Source: Diprion similis
Lineage: Eukaryota; Arthropoda; Insecta; Hymenoptera; Diprionidae
DNA: 64,000 nt
Assembly (NCBI RefSeq): GCF_021155765.1
Contig: NC_060108.1
Span: forward strand, 17,447,025-17,511,024
Direction of reading: 5' to 3'
The notes under the pieces are model-generated. The model had not been told where the DNA came from and did not search any database. It saw nothing but the letters and a program-made list of their open reading frames with translations. Position numbers and translations under genes: made by a program. Below, in pieces: positions 47,601 through 61,383 of this stretch (position 1 is the stretch's first letter; every line of letters begins with the position of its first letter).

Positions 47601-50600
47601 GGCAAGGTCAAGGTCAACTGACAATCTGCCTACGAGCCAGTCTCAGGTCAACATTCAAATGATGTCGCACACGCTCACCATAAGAGAGGTATGTTCTAAA
47701 AAACCAAATACTAAGATTGAGAGCGAATCGATTTAATAACTTGTTTATTATTGATAGTTGTAAGAATTTGGATAACCCAATGTTACAGCTAACAGAGTTC
47801 AAAGGCAATCTACGTTCATTTTATGAGACTAAGATATTACAAATTCCCATTGCATCATTACAAACACGTGGATCTTGGGCGAAGTTCCACTCTCTGTACG
47901 AAGGATCTATTCTCTTACAGATGGACAGAGTATCCTATCCAATGAATTTTGCCAAATACCTTCATATCTCTAATGAATACAAAAACACCCCCTTTGGAGC
48001 ATGTAACAATTTATTTGAGGTGATATGTACAGCATCAAAATAGGCTGTAATTCTCACATACATGTACTTTTTTTTCTCTGTAGCACTTCCGATCAGATTG
48101 AATACATTTTCCAAGATTGAAGTATAACTCTACTGCACGATGATTCTTATTAAAGGTTCATTTTGCAAGTTTCACATTTATTTCCATTTCGATTAGAATT
48201 TCACAAAAACGAAAAATGACTTGAGTATCAGGTGAGTCGTCAAGCTTTGGGAATTATGTCAATCAGATTGAAAGTCGGACGACAGTATGTATGCAATATA
48301 CACATGCGTATCAGCTGAAGAATTACAGCCTGCGTGCCTATTCATCAATTAAAAGCAAAAACAATAAGCATTAAACTCGTCTTTCAAGACTGTGCATCTA
48401 GTTTTTAATTTTTATGCTACATGTTATATGATATCACTGATATAACATTTTACATGAAAAGTTTTCTCTTGGCAACATTATGATCTTTTTCAATACGGAT
48501 TTTTACTCTAATTTAATTTGGTTATTGTTTATTCTCTCCTGAAAAGTATAATTTACACATGAGAATCTTGTTGACCAACGTATGCATACTCTGTTAACGC
48601 TCTACATTGTATTTGTCAAATCTTTTTCTGCACCAGGGTCTTTGACAATGTAATCTGTGGTGTCAGCTATACTAACCACACATTATTTCCTTTGTATTTT
48701 ACGTTGTAGTAATTCTCTAGTAAGATCAATGTCTTATAGGCTTACCAAGGTTCAGGGACATCGCAAACTGTTTATATATTCACAAAAAATACACACATAC
48801 ATTACCAGAATTTGTTGATGCACATTTTTTTGTAATTCTATTCAGCTCACAAATTAATGCTTGGTAAACACACAACGATTTATCCAAAAAGCGTGCGCAA
48901 GTTTTTTCAACTATCAAATTTGTTTTCAGAAAGAGTGCGAAGACACGTACAAAGACAGGGTATTGTATAATTATCTTATTGGAAAATGTGTCCTTAGTTT
49001 CATGTGCTACCTTTCTGTCCCTGAACTACCTGTTTTACTCACATTCTCATATGCTCGCTCCTTACCATCGTTTTACTTTAATTTTTTTCATCCCTTTATA
49101 TTTTTTCACCGGCTTTATTATGGATTTTTGCAGCTACGGCCTTTTGACACAATCAATTAATAATTATACTTGGGTATAGATTAATAATATGGCAGAATTC
49201 TTTCGCTCCAGCTTTTAATGTAAAGCTCTGTTTATCTCATTTAAATACCATTCAAATTTTTTACTGTTATTTCATAATGTTTCTCTTTCATTCTGCGATA
49301 TTAATTTATTCACATGAATCCAGCACCAATATTACGTTTCATCTTGTTGAACCCTTGATCTTCATTGAGAAATGATTCATTAAATTCACAGTTTGAAAAT
49401 CATTGCCTTTTATTGCTTTCAAATTTCATGAATTGAATTGTGATTGTTATATTGAACAAAACATTGTGCACAAATCTTTTGAAAAGCTGTGTGTGTACCG
49501 CGATTAAAATTTCATCCCAATCCGGAACACAAATTTAGCGAAATTGAAACACATTCAGTTACTACAGGATGTGCCAATACTCTATAGCGGACTTATCTAA
49601 CCTTTTGAAATTCGATCGTATGATTGATTTGTAGAAATAGATGCAAGTTGTAACAATTATCAAAATATTCTTGCCAATGTCAAGCAGTAAGAGTATTTTA
49701 TCCAATCAGTATGTCTCCTAAACTCTCGACATCTGTAGCATTGGAAAAGTATTCTGGTTTCGACACTGCCACATTCAGAAAATGCAAATACTAAGGCATG
49801 TTATCATCTATAAAATGTTCGTATTAATATACTGCTTACAGAAAAGAGAAAATTACTCAACATCTAATTATCCTCTTCACATTATGTTTATTTATAATAA
49901 TTTTTTTTGGCAGTAAATTGGTTCATTCTGTGTTACCATAAACATTAAGTATAGATTTCACAGATGTATACGAATACGTTTATTCCCTAATGGTCATTTG
50001 GAGTGAAAACAAGTTGACGTATGTGAAATAGTACGCATGAGTTCTGTAGCATCCAGGTACTTCAAAAATTCAGCTAACAAATTTACAGTTGATCTTATGT
50101 ATGAAACTGCCATAGCGACACAATCCATTCCCTCATACATCTGATTTCTACAAAGTTAAATTCTCACAGTGAATCTGAAGTCTTAAAACTGAAGCTTGGA
50201 TTTCATTGTACTAATGCAGTGAGAACGAAAATGTTTGCTACATTACACCAAATTTTAATTCAAGTATTTATAAGTAGTATCATAACTGCTTATTATCAAG
50301 TGATACTTTGGGATACCTATTTATTATCGGGCAAAAGCAAAACCCAAAAAGAGCATGCCATTATGACTGATGGCGTTTGTGTTGTTTTGTGTTGTGCTGC
50401 GTTTTGTCGGATGATGACATGATGGAATTAATGGTGGTGGGTGTAGGGAGCACACAGTCCTGGACCGCGCGCTCTCTCCATGGGCGTTTACCCTATTCAA
50501 AGTATTCGCTCCCAGATCCTAGATACGCCTGACGTAAGTACCTATCGTCCATGGCTAATCCAAATATCAAGGAAATATTTTTGTAGTTGGATTTGTAAAG

Positions 50601-53320
50601 ACTGTAGCATGTCGATATTGTATCCTCGTCGTACGTAGTGCCCAGAGTAAGTATACTTCGTTAATTGATTGCGTTTAGCAAATGTAAAACAAATAGAATG
50701 TCAAATCAAGTTCCATTCTGAAATCGATATAAGACAATAAAAATGAATGTTGCATGTATAACGCCGATACTTTTAGCAATTTAAACAATTTTTTTGCGAA
50801 GTATACTTTAATGGCTTGTCTACTCGAGTCCTCAAATTATAATTCAATCTAAATTAAAGGCATTTAACCATACTTGGATATAACAGCAAGAATTTTTTTT
50901 CTCGTATTTTATATTATTACTTGTGTATTACTTTCACTGGAATAAAAAAGAAGAAATTGTTATGGATTATGTAGGATTTAAAAATTATTTCAAACGAATG
51001 TCGTTCCGTTTTTTTCTGGGTTTCTTTCAATTTTTTTTCATTTAATTTCGATGGATTTAAAAAAAGAAAAATGCGTCAGTTAACAGTCACTCCCCCTATA
51101 ATACAATATTTCCATGCACAGCAGACCAATCCGGTTATTTCCCTCCTGAGATCTGTCACCATCAATCCATTGTATCACAATCCCTATCACACCGTTTCAA
51201 ATCAACAAGACCTCACTGTGCGCTGTCTCCTGCACCACCATATGGTTTGTGTACGTTCAGTTTTTCTTTGCCTTCTTGTATATGTTATAATTACCATTAT
51301 ATTTAGGCGTCGTGATTGTCCCGAAGCTGTTACAAATGCTTGTGATAGCCAAATAATTTTAGAATCTATTTAGATTATATCAAAGCAGGTATGTCATTCA
51401 AGTACCTCGAAGGCAATGTTTATTCGTATGAATAAAAACAAAATGAAAATAATTTTCATACAGTCGAGTTGGACAACAGATTTTCGTAACATGTTTTGAA
51501 GTGTACCATTTATGATAAGTTTTGTATATACTTTCCTTGGATTCATAAATTATTTTTCAGCGAATTAACAATTATTTTCTGTAAGTTGGTACAGAATTGT
51601 AAGTGACTAAGATTTGGGAAATTGATTTGGCTAGAAATTATTACATTCATCATATCCTAAACATTTATAGTTACGCATACACAGAGACACCACGACTCCT
51701 GCTACTGCAATTGCAAAACATTGCACGAATCACTCACATATTATTTCGCTCTTCATTTCTCACACAAGAATCGTGATATTTTATTGCAAGTAATTCGAGT
51801 ATGCTGCAGTGTGTTACATGCATGCTGATTGATTATATTTGCACAAAAAGCATGAGAATGTTGATATTGTTGTAATATTTATAAAACTCCTTGTATTCTT
51901 GTTAACATTATATATAAAATTTTATGTACCTTATGTGACAGAAAACTATGTCCTCACAGAAAGGCGCCTTATTGATGTCAAAATTGCAGGGCTGGAACAA
52001 CTACTACCAAAATTGATTGTTTGTCATAAAGTAACAGTCAAGATTTTTCTTATCCCCCAGAAAGTCTTGAGCTACTTTTAAATACTAACCAAGTTATAAT
52101 TGGTTTCAGACGTCAATGTTCAAATTTGTTCCGCATATATTATATAAAAACTGTGTCACCTGTAATGTATTAGATTTCTTGAAGTTCACCAAACTAATGT
52201 TACACTATTTGTTAAAATCACTCGATAAATCGAACTGTCTATATTTATGCTTTTTAATTATACTTTATTTCAAATTATTTAGATTTGTCAGCCAAGCGCA
52301 TGATATGTCGCTTGTTGTGAATTATCGCCATTTTTTTTTCCCTAATCTATATATTTTTATTATTTTGTTTAGTTTGAAATATCAAATAATATATTAATAA
52401 TTGTCAAGATATCATACATTCTTGGCAACCAGTGGTTTTGTGATATTGGAGTCGATTAATCAAACGATACTTATTTCACAGTTATTCACCCTGTGGTCAT
52501 GGCTGCCTGTACGGATTACCATGTATCAACCAATTTTATTGTACACAACTGAAGAACACGGTTGTTCACTGACAACCTTTTATGTCAGAGTCGAACAACA
52601 TGAACCTACGCTTCTTATGATAAAAACATGCAACAACGAGGTAATTAGTAATAAGCCTTTTATGAAAGGACAAATAAATCTATCAACTGCAGAATTACAT
52701 AAAACTTGTTTTTTTATCTCAAAATCGAAACGGTTGTAATTCGGGCGTTTATGCATGTACTTCATGTTTCGATAAATAGTCAAATGTGTTTCGTACCTTT
52801 GACGCTTCGTAGAACATACTTTATAAATATTTTTCCTTGTTGGTAAGGTTTTTGGCGCTTATTGTTCAACACGTTGGTGCGAGCGCAATTTAAAGGATGA
52901 CAAAGGACAGAGACAAGCATATTTTGGGACAGGAGAAACATTCCTGTTCAGTCTGTATCCTGAACGAGCTAAATATCCCTGGGTTGGCATGGATTCGTCT
53001 CATAATGACCCTAGAGTTCATCATTCTGCCGAATTATTTATGGCTGCTGACACAAAAATGATAACTATCGGGGGCGGGTAATGGAAACAGTTACCTCTAC
53101 AATTGTTATACGTATTTGGACATAGATTTATTAAATTGATCAATTAAATATGTTGTATAATAACTTATTCATTCTTAGGGAGGGCCAAGCAATATGGATG
53201 GACGAAAATATTAGATTTGGGAAAACGGATCGGTGCTCAACGTTCAACAATCCTCCGTTATGTGCCAGCGGTGATTTTGAGATAAGAGTGCTGGAGGTAT
53301 ATGGTTTTGCCGGGGCTTAG
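44641..53320 (+). CDS. sky: Skywalker / TBC1D24 (TBC-TLDc protein)
   Basis: Skywalker/TBC1D24 is a presynaptic TBC-family Rab35 regulator controlling synaptic-vesicle endosomal sorting; its TLDc domain protects against oxidative stress. Core exons in phase are 44641-45007, 45701-45889, 46115-46239, 46857-47003, 47213-47347, 47473-47688, 52482-52640, 52848-53077 and 53179-53320 (569 aa without optional exons; fly and human proteins are 560-590). The TBC domain spans about residues 75-310 (KLIIRDNAWPLNNGIRAQLW). The TLDc domain starts at LFTLWSWLPVRITMY and contains YFGTGETFLFSLYPERAKYP, IGGGEGQAIWMDENIRFGK and the end FEIRVLEVYGFAGA. A TGA precedes the ATG at 44641 in frame. The 4.8-kb intron between TBC and TLDc parts (47689-52481) contains three frame-neutral exon candidates, listed separately. 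Confidence 0.96.
47789..48019 (+). other. Candidate 231-nt cassette exon of skywalker
   Basis: An acceptor (TGTTACAG) precedes 47789 and a donor (GAG|GTGATA) follows 48019. The interval is 77 codons, open in the frame that continues the previous exon, and exits in frame for the TLDc exon. The predicted insert begins LTEFKGNLRSFYETKILQIP. I do not recognise it from known TBC1D24 proteins, so it may be an alternative exon or chance. Confidence 0.4.
48930..48959 (+). other. Candidate 30-nt microexon of skywalker
   Basis: TTTGTTTTCAG precedes 48930 and AGG|GTATTG follows 48959. The ten codons KECEDTYKDR are in the host frame and a multiple of three. The acceptor is strong and the donor moderate. 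Confidence 0.4.
50516..50533 (+). other. Candidate 18-nt microexon of skywalker
   Basis: A CTCCCAG acceptor and a full-consensus GAC|GTAAGT donor bracket 18 nt encoding ILDTPD, in frame between ...LTIRE and LFTLWSWLPV. Mammalian TBC1D24 is known to have an 18-nt neuronal microexon in the same TBC-TLDc linker, which raises the prior for this one. Confidence 0.55.
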
Positions 53321-56167
53321 TAAGATCGCTATACTGTTTATATCAATTCCCTACTGCCATTAAGCAACTCTCTATGTCTAAACTGTCTTGTCATCGACGT
53401 GTCATTTTCGTAAGTTGGGATACTTTAAAAGTATTCTCAGTTTTTCAGAAATAATAATATAGTATTATTACGTGTCTTCTATCATTATTTATTACATCAT
53501 AGAAGTCATGTTAGGCTTTAATGGTAATTGAGATTACATTGAAGAGAAATCAGTCATTTTTTCGATTACCTTCGTGTAATTATTCTCTACAGTTACATTG
53601 CTTAGATTTATTATATTATATTGTACACATATATTCATCCTTGTATATACAGACAATTGCAACCTCTCATATTATACCGTCTTATATCATATTATATTAT
53701 TGCTGTTATACATCCACAAAAGAAAACTTGTGGTCAAGAATAATGAAGATATAAGAAACGGGACAGCATTCGCTTCGACAATAATTAATATTTAATGACG
53801 GTCTGGCGTCGAGTTGATTCACATCACATCAAGTGACTAAGATTACGTGAATACTTAATATTCCTTGGACCAGACGTATTGTTATAAAAATGTATAATTA
53901 CTCTATTATATTATTATCATTATTTTATGTTTATTACAAAAGTTTGTATAAACGTGTCGTTTCATAAAACTTTAATTAGATATTGTTGTTCTTACTTTTA
54001 ATCGGTTAATAGAGTCTGTATTTATGTTTAAAGCAAACATATATTATATATACATATATATATATCTACATATACTTATATATTGTATATATATTTATGT
54101 ACCGTTTCTTGTACATATTATAAATATTGCCCCGTGTAACATGTTAGTACAATCAAAAACATTGTGATCCATGGCCAATGAGAAATTCATAGCAATGCGT
54201 GTACCCAGTGAATTATATAGTATGGAGGTTTACGTCACTATTTTTAGCGAGACTGCATTTTTTCCTATGACATGAATTTAATGAAATTAATCAGCCGATT
54301 ATTTTTATTGTAGCTATGTCGGCAGTCGAGTATTAGATTTTTCTCGATTTCGCATCTCTGGATCCAATAATACTGTAACCCGATTGGAAAAATACTAGAT
54401 CTTATATTCAGGGGACCCTCTACCTCCAGCCACAAATAAAACAAGGTCGTAATGAGAAGTGAACACTATATGATGTACGTACAAAGTACATTCGACATAT
54501 TGTTAAATAATGCCATTAGATTCTACTATTCCTCCTTATATACTGCAAGTGTGGGAGATTTAAATGAAATATGTTCGGGTTCAAAAAATATTTTTACTTT
54601 GGTAGTAAAGACAAATTTTGCTTTAAGGATCCCGTACATGTACCCAAATTTGATTCCGAAATAATATCTACATAACTGTTTGCTACTCTGCTCTGCAGTA
54701 CTTGATATTATCATACAGGCGCGACGTATGTAATATTTATCAGATGTATGTTTCATATATTACTTCAAACTATTCACTATGTAGTATAATGTTATAAATA
54801 TTAGTTTCAAGACATTGTTTGTATTGTATGTATATGTATGTAACAGACGTACGGCACGAGACCGAAATTAAACGCACTGCAAATAGATGATAATTAAAGA
54901 TTGGCAACTGAAGCTATTATGTGGAAGCGATTGACAATAAAATCGATCGTTGTATTTTGCGCTGGCCGAATATAATGTAACGTGAAATAACGAGATACGC
55001 ACAAAATGTATTAATCGTACGTTACATTAGTAAATATTCTATATTACACGTTGTACGGAATTGGAACGACATAAAAAGTTCGCACTAGTAAGCCAAGCAA
55101 TAATAATATTAAATTGACATAGTATAACCAGCCTTTTGTGATCTCATAGGGCGATAAAGCGATAGCAAAACGCGATAGTATTACAATGAATTCGATTCCT
55201 AGAGGTACAATGCGTTTCATGCATGTGCTGCTTAATTTTACAATTATTTTTATTCCTTCTTGTTACTTGTATGGATTTCACCCTCTAATTGATTTGTCGT
55301 TTTACTGTCTTACACAACTCTTTTGTCATTTAAAATTATCTTCCCTACAATTTTGTTGCTTGTTCATATATATGTATATACATAGACTTGACTAGAGTGA
55401 ACGCAAATCGTACTGTCGCATTCCAAAATTGTTTTCAACCTGCAAAATATGATTAAAAAATTATAAATATTTACATGTATTTAGCATTCCGAATAGTATT
55501 AGAAAAAGCCACTTTTTTTTATTACCTCTCTCATTAAACTTGGAAAAAAAAATTTATTTTCAAATATCCTAGATTTGTACAAAAATAGAAATCACGACTT
55601 AGCAGAATTTGATAAGTGTTATGACTAAACAATTCTTCATTAAATAATCAGTCAGTACTAGTCAAAATAATTTAAAAAATCACAGAGCAGCTTTATGTAT
55701 CATGCCGTAACGCAGACGATCGTTAATACGCTATACAAGAAAACATATTGTACCTTTATACAAATTATGTTCAACATTTGAATTTAATATCAATTTGCTT
55801 ACATCTATACTAGTGGATATTTTTTAAAATCAAAGTCTATCTTTGTCAGCCGAATGTATGTGGGATAAGCTGTATGGATGAAAAGTTTTATGCATGATAT
55901 ACGTATGAGATTGATTGCTTATCAGTGCAAATCAATATATCCTACTTCAAAATTTGTATAATGATTTACAGACGAACATAATTAATCTTGGCTGAGTAAC
56001 CTACATTTGTCTAAATTTACTTGTCTCGGCTAAAGAAATTCTTGATAAATGATATAAAGTATTACATGGAAGGAATGGTAGGTGTATTAAGAAGGAACGT
56101 AGTCTAAATTTATAAAGAAGTAATATATCATACATATGGCGAATTGCCGGTTAAGTAAATACTACAT

Positions 56168-56250
56168 ATGTATATATATATATATTATTTATACACACAC
56201 ATACACATATATACATATATATATATACACATATGCATATACATATACAC
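56168..56250. repeat. TA/CA microsatellite
   Basis: Interrupted alternating TA and CA dinucleotides run through this stretch (TATATATATA then ACACACATACACATATATACA-like sequence). The short open frames called on both strands here are artefacts of the repeat. Confidence 0.85.
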
Positions 56251-57299
56251 ACATTTATCTATTTCTATATGGAATGTTTTAAGGCTTTTTGTGCATAAAT
56301 TAAGTGTTGCTATAGTTGGTTGCTGTTTTTCGAATGAAATTGTTGCTCGTTGATACAATATATTGTTACATATTATATATATCATTGATTTTAAAAGTGT
56401 AAAATTATACTCTATATATAATTTAAAATCCTATGTATAATCTGCGTACTTGCATCAGCATTGATATGTTTATGCAAAGATTTTTTTGCCATGAAACTAA
56501 CTCTTATGTTCCTTTGTGTATATTGATTTGTCTTCACACGAGTTTTTGGGCACTGCTGTGCGAGTAGCTTATAAATGAAGGATGAAAAGAATAGTGGTTG
56601 CTTGGTGTACTAGCATTCATTTCATTGATTGAAGGCAAATCGTAAAGACTGTTAATTAAATTTGTTGCTATACATATAATATATTAAAGTGTTGGTATAG
56701 AAACATATAACCACATATCAGGACAAATGTTTTATTCCAACGATCATTCGCTAGTAGAAGATTGTCGAATGTACCCTCCGTACAAAAATTAAAGTATTAA
56801 CTTAAATCTAGCAGAGTTTGTATCAACGTTGTAGGACATAGCCACTAGGTGAAGCAAAATAGGCCCAAACGCTTTAAAATTATTTATTCAAAATATAGCA
56901 GTCATTAATAATAAAATGATTAAATTATCATGTATGAACCCGAAATTCTTTTATATTTATTGCCCCATTGTGCTTCATAAACATCATGTTATCCGTTTGT
57001 TACGTTCATTAACCAGTACTATCTGGTTAAGTAAATGTTTGACTACAATAGTTGTAATATACTTGCTAGTTTTAAACACTTTCATTTACTATCTTTTGCG
57101 TCCTATTTTGACACCTTGACAATCTCTGCATCGTACAAACATATTGAAATTTGAAATAATTCAACAGATATAAAAATCTGATAGAATTATGTGTAAAACC
57201 TTCAGAAATACTTTTTTGCGCACATTCTTTTCACGTTTATGGATGTATTACATACATAGTCGATCTATATCTCACTTAATCTCACTTGCACGTGTGATA

Positions 57300-57360
57300 T
57301 TCTCTCTCTCTATCTCTCTCTCTCTCCCTCTCTCTCTGCCGTTCTATCTATCTATCTATA
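57300..57360. repeat. CT-rich microsatellite followed by TATC run
   Basis: Repeated TCTC dinucleotides with occasional A or CC interruptions run to about 57338. A short TATC tetranucleotide array (TCTATCTATCTATC) follows to about 57359. Confidence 0.85.
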
Positions 57361-60345
57361 CATCTCAATTGACCCAGATCGAAAATTAAGCTGTTGAAAA
57401 AATCAAAACTCGAACGGTTTTGCATTTACCTTACTATTAATTGAAAAAAAAAAGAAATGCTGGATGAGTGAAGGTTACAAAGGACCTAACGGTACATTTT
57501 AAATATGTTGGCTTACGCACACATGTCGAATATAAGACCACATTTAACGTTATATTGCATAGCGGGAGGGAATCGCCGGTGAAGCACCTTGCAGCAAATA
57601 TAAGCAAGTTCGGAATGTTTACTCGCGCCACGTAAGCTTGGGCCGTTAATTCTTCAATTAACTCTAATGAATTACCTGATCTGAACGATAATTTAAACAT
57701 ACCTATAACTGATGTACAAGCTTATATAGTGTCTATAGATAATTGGTATGATTTTGGTAATGGTTGATCGTTTATTCGGTAAGAATGCAATATACTAATA
57801 TTGTAGTGGTTCGCGGCACGAGAGAATATGATATACCTATAATAGTCATTAGTCGTATGATATAGGCACGGTACATAACTGATGCATATAATATGTGGAC
57901 GAACAATCTAAATACAAATGTGTAGATATAGATGACGTATCGGTATACACAATGGACATGAGCATAACTATATGCTTATGTATATAACTTGCCTATTATG
58001 TCCTGATCATCTAGAATTGTTGTCACGTGCGCGTCGACAAAACACTATAGAGATAATTCATTAAATCCTTTGGGCTGCGCATTTTTAAGGTGAGTTTATA
58101 CTTTTTACAATATATTTATTGATTTTCTGCTAGGTTTGATGAACTATTACATTTTTTGTATAATTATAATTACATAATTATAACAATACTAGTTGTAACT
58201 AGTTGATATTGACATATTGGTAGATCATGAAAATCGTATGTATATGCATATGCAGCGCAGGTATATTGTACCGAAAAATTTAAGTCCCTACAATTTTTTA
58301 TATGGTCAGTCATTTGTCTTTATTTCGCACATAATGGATCACATAGATATTGTTAAGTTATACGAAAAATATCCTACTGAAACTAACGATGTTCTAATTT
58401 CGCAATTTCGAACCTTTCAAGCAATTGTGCAGCATATCCATCGTATATACCTATATTGAACTCGCAGGTGGCGTGTGTCCGGTTGCCAAAAGTCAGGCGT
58501 TTTTATTATCTACGTGTACGCAACTTATGCATACATATACAGATATGTAAATGGTACACAATACAAATGAATAAATTACTATAATCATATCTCTTAGATG
58601 GCATACTAAATTCATTCAAAAATTTAATGTTCCGTAACCGTAAAATTTTGCAGGATTTTACCATAACTAACTTCGTAAGTTTTATGCACGTTGTACCTAT
58701 AAAATGATAAACAAAGAATTATAAAATCTTTAAACAGGTCGATGCGATACAATGATCGTTTGAAATCGTTCTGATTTTTTGTTCCAAGTTACAATGGAAT
58801 ATACAAGTTATTACATGAATATTGATAAACGACTTAATTTAAAAAATAATAAAAAAAATACCCAACTTCTACTTCTTATAGCATGTTATTAAATAATAGC
58901 GTAATAATAACGTGACATCGTCGGTAGAGATCAAGACGCGTAATCTATTTACATTTCATAAACGAAAGGTAGCTATTTCACAAGGTTCTATACTTTCACA
59001 CTTCCATGCACCTACACCTATGCAGGCAAAAATTCATGTATATGTGGTTGTAGGCACATAATACCTGTATTTTCGCCTAGAGGAAATTCTTGTAAGTGAA
59101 TAAAAATAGAAATATTTTCGACCATTAGCACTGATATATATTTTGCAATACTGCAACCAATTTGTTTAGAAGGCCATACCATTCTATACGTATTCATGAA
59201 TGAGACATACCCGGCCGTCATAACTAATAGTGTATAGATTTATGAAAATATCTGAAAAGAATTACCCGCTATAATATAGTGACAGTTGATTGAAATTATA
59301 ATTAGCACTTCAATGCCATTAACCACAAGACTAAAAACGTTTTTTTACTAGTATTACTTGAAACTAATGGTAGTAAAGCCTCTTTTCATCTGCCCAAAAA
59401 TGTCTGCAGTATATGCATTATACCTATGTGAAGGCATAAATACATAGCTGGAGGGTCTTGACAATATTTCAATAACAATAACTTACAGTACCCACTTGAC
59501 TTTCATTAGTGATCAAAATGAGTTTTAGATGGCCATTCATCAAACGCAGCATACAAGTTCTAACTTGAACATCGCTAAAACTTTATTACTAGCTGGCTGC
59601 CAGAGTTGTACAACGTAATGAGAAACAATTCTTCAATTGACGTGAAACATAGAAAAAAGATCCTAACTTATACTCATGAATTAATTTTCAACATTTTATC
59701 TTCCGACGCTAATTTTAACTATCATGAGTTTGATAAATTTTTAAACAGTGTAGAGAGTGGTATCAGACATTCCTTAGGCATGCAACAACATGTTTAAATT
59801 TGTAATTTTTATTTATACTATTTTTGCCACAAAGATTACATATTTCACGGAAGTAACGAAAAACTTGAGTGTTTTCCTTTCTTTTACAATATTCATCCGT
59901 GTTCCTAAGCCACAGGCCCTGTTAGCTCATGCATATAATTACAGACTACTTGTTTTTCACTAGTAGTCTGAAGAAGGTCTTCGGATCAACAACACATAAC
60001 GTGCTCCGCATGACAATCATCAGTTCCCGCTGAACAACTCAGAAATCGTACCTACTACATATTTTTGTAGACATTATAGTCGTATTCTAAGAATATTTTG
60101 TTACAAAATCATTGGTGAAGCATCAAAGTGATTTAGGAGAACATACTTTGCTGTGCGTGAAATAAAGAGAGAGAAATCTCAAGAAATATCAAATTAATAG
60201 TATTGTGCACAAATAGGTCTATGTTGATAATTTGATTAATCGTTATTATTCAAATATTATATATTTTTCAAATCTGTAAAACTTGTTCAATAGCAGATGG
60301 CATACTAAGTTGTCACCTGAATGGGAAGATACTTTCTTACTTACC

Positions 60346-61383
60346 ATGTCAGGGATTGTCATGAGTAGCCGTAGCCAAGATGGTGGAGTAAAGGCTATTC
60401 ATCGAAGGAGCAGTTTGGCAGCATCTTTGCATTCCAATTTGCTCGGTCTCGGATCTACCAACGAATCTCCGTCATTTCACGTTGTTGGTTCAGCACGGCG
60501 AAGATTCAGCAATGTCAGTGACGTGGTATCTAGAAAGTTATCACACACCATTGGCTGGAGATCAGTATCTGCATCTGTGAAAATTACAGTGTCTCAGGTA
60601 TCTAAAAACATGGAATATTTAAAATAATTTTCTTCAGACAGTTGGCATATTTTATTTCAGGGAACTTCATTGTGTGGCCAATACATTCGAAATAGATTGA
60701 AGCGTTCAGGAATATTTCACCGAAAACTGGGATTAAAAAGAATGAGAAGCGAAATAATACTTCCGGGTGGCACAGTAGTTGGCGAAGTTTATCCAGAGCT
60801 CACAAGCATTGGTGCAGAGTTAGAGAAAATGCATCCTCATCTTTTCACAAAAATCGGACGGCAAGTGGGATGTAGTACCTTCACTTCGGAGCAAGCTGCC
60901 AGTGATGTGTTGACCGATGTATCAAGGGAAATGTTGAGAAACGGGGAAATGACCTGGAGCAAGATAATTGCTTTGTATGCTGTTGCTGGTGGAATAGCAG
61001 TGGACTGTGTTCGTCAAGGAAAACCAGAATATCTCCCAGCTATCCAACATGGGATGACAGAAGTTCTCGAGGATGATTTGGCTGCGTGGATTCAAGCTAA
61101 CGGAGGATGGGTAAATAGTTGATATCAAGGATCTGCTTGTCGAGCGATGCTCAGTAAATTTTATGTTAATTAACCAGGGCAACTGGTATACGATGATTTT
61201 CAAAAATACCATATATACAGTGAACTAAATGTAATGGGCAACTCAAAATTTGAATGATTTCAGAGTGCCTTGACGACTCGATACAGGCCTTTAGCGAAAC
61301 CGACTATGTGGCAAGTTTACAGGTTTCCAATTTGCTTTTTATCAATTATCATATTTGTAGCTGTAATACTTCTATATTGGTAA
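60346..61383 (+). CDS. Bok: Bok-like Bcl-2 family protein (Debcl/Buffy group)
   Basis: This is a multidomain Bcl-2 protein acting at mitochondrial or ER membranes in apoptosis. Three exons join in phase: 60346-60597, 60661-61110 and 61264-61383, giving 273 aa. The BH3-like helix is LTSIGAELEKMHPHLFTKI and has the Bok-type GAELE core. BH1 is MTWSKIIALYAVAGGIAVDC. BH2 carries AAWIQANGGW. The C-terminus is a single hydrophobic anchor, FPICFLSIIIFVAVILLYW, ending at the stop. The N-terminal part (HRRSSLAASLHSN) is Ser/Arg-rich and less conserved. I used the first ATG in this exon; the acceptor is at 60296 and the frame is open from there, so an upstream coding exon cannot be excluded. Flies have two Bok-like genes, Debcl and Buffy; which one this matches cannot be settled here. 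Confidence 0.92.

Larger units (their letters stand above)
47689..52481 (+). other. Large skywalker intron
   Basis: This intron separates the TBC-encoding from the TLDc-encoding exons. It is AT-rich and otherwise featureless apart from the cassette-exon candidates at 47789-48019, 48930-48959 and 50516-50533. A GC-richer patch at 50440-50540 surrounds the 18-nt candidate. Open frames such as 51071-51373 do not begin or end at usable in-frame splice sites. Confidence 0.7.
53321..60296. other. About 7 kb AT-rich region downstream of skywalker
   Basis: No recognisable gene is visible. Its start is probably a long skywalker 3' UTR. It contains TA-rich runs at 54035-54100, a TA/CA microsatellite at 56168-56250, and a CT-rich microsatellite followed by a TATC run at 57300-57360. 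Many short open frames occur, but AT-rich sequence makes them expected. One hydrophilic frame at 59594-59797 is discussed as a finding. Confidence 0.5.

Noticed and set aside
51071..51373. 100-codon frame in the large skywalker intron
   Set aside because: The only good acceptor inside it (TATATTTAG before 51306) would put a stop in the host frame straight away.
54452..57700. Several 60-87 codon frames on both strands
   Set aside because: They are Ile/Tyr/Leu-rich, sit in AT-rich or microsatellite sequence, have no splice partners and match no family I know.
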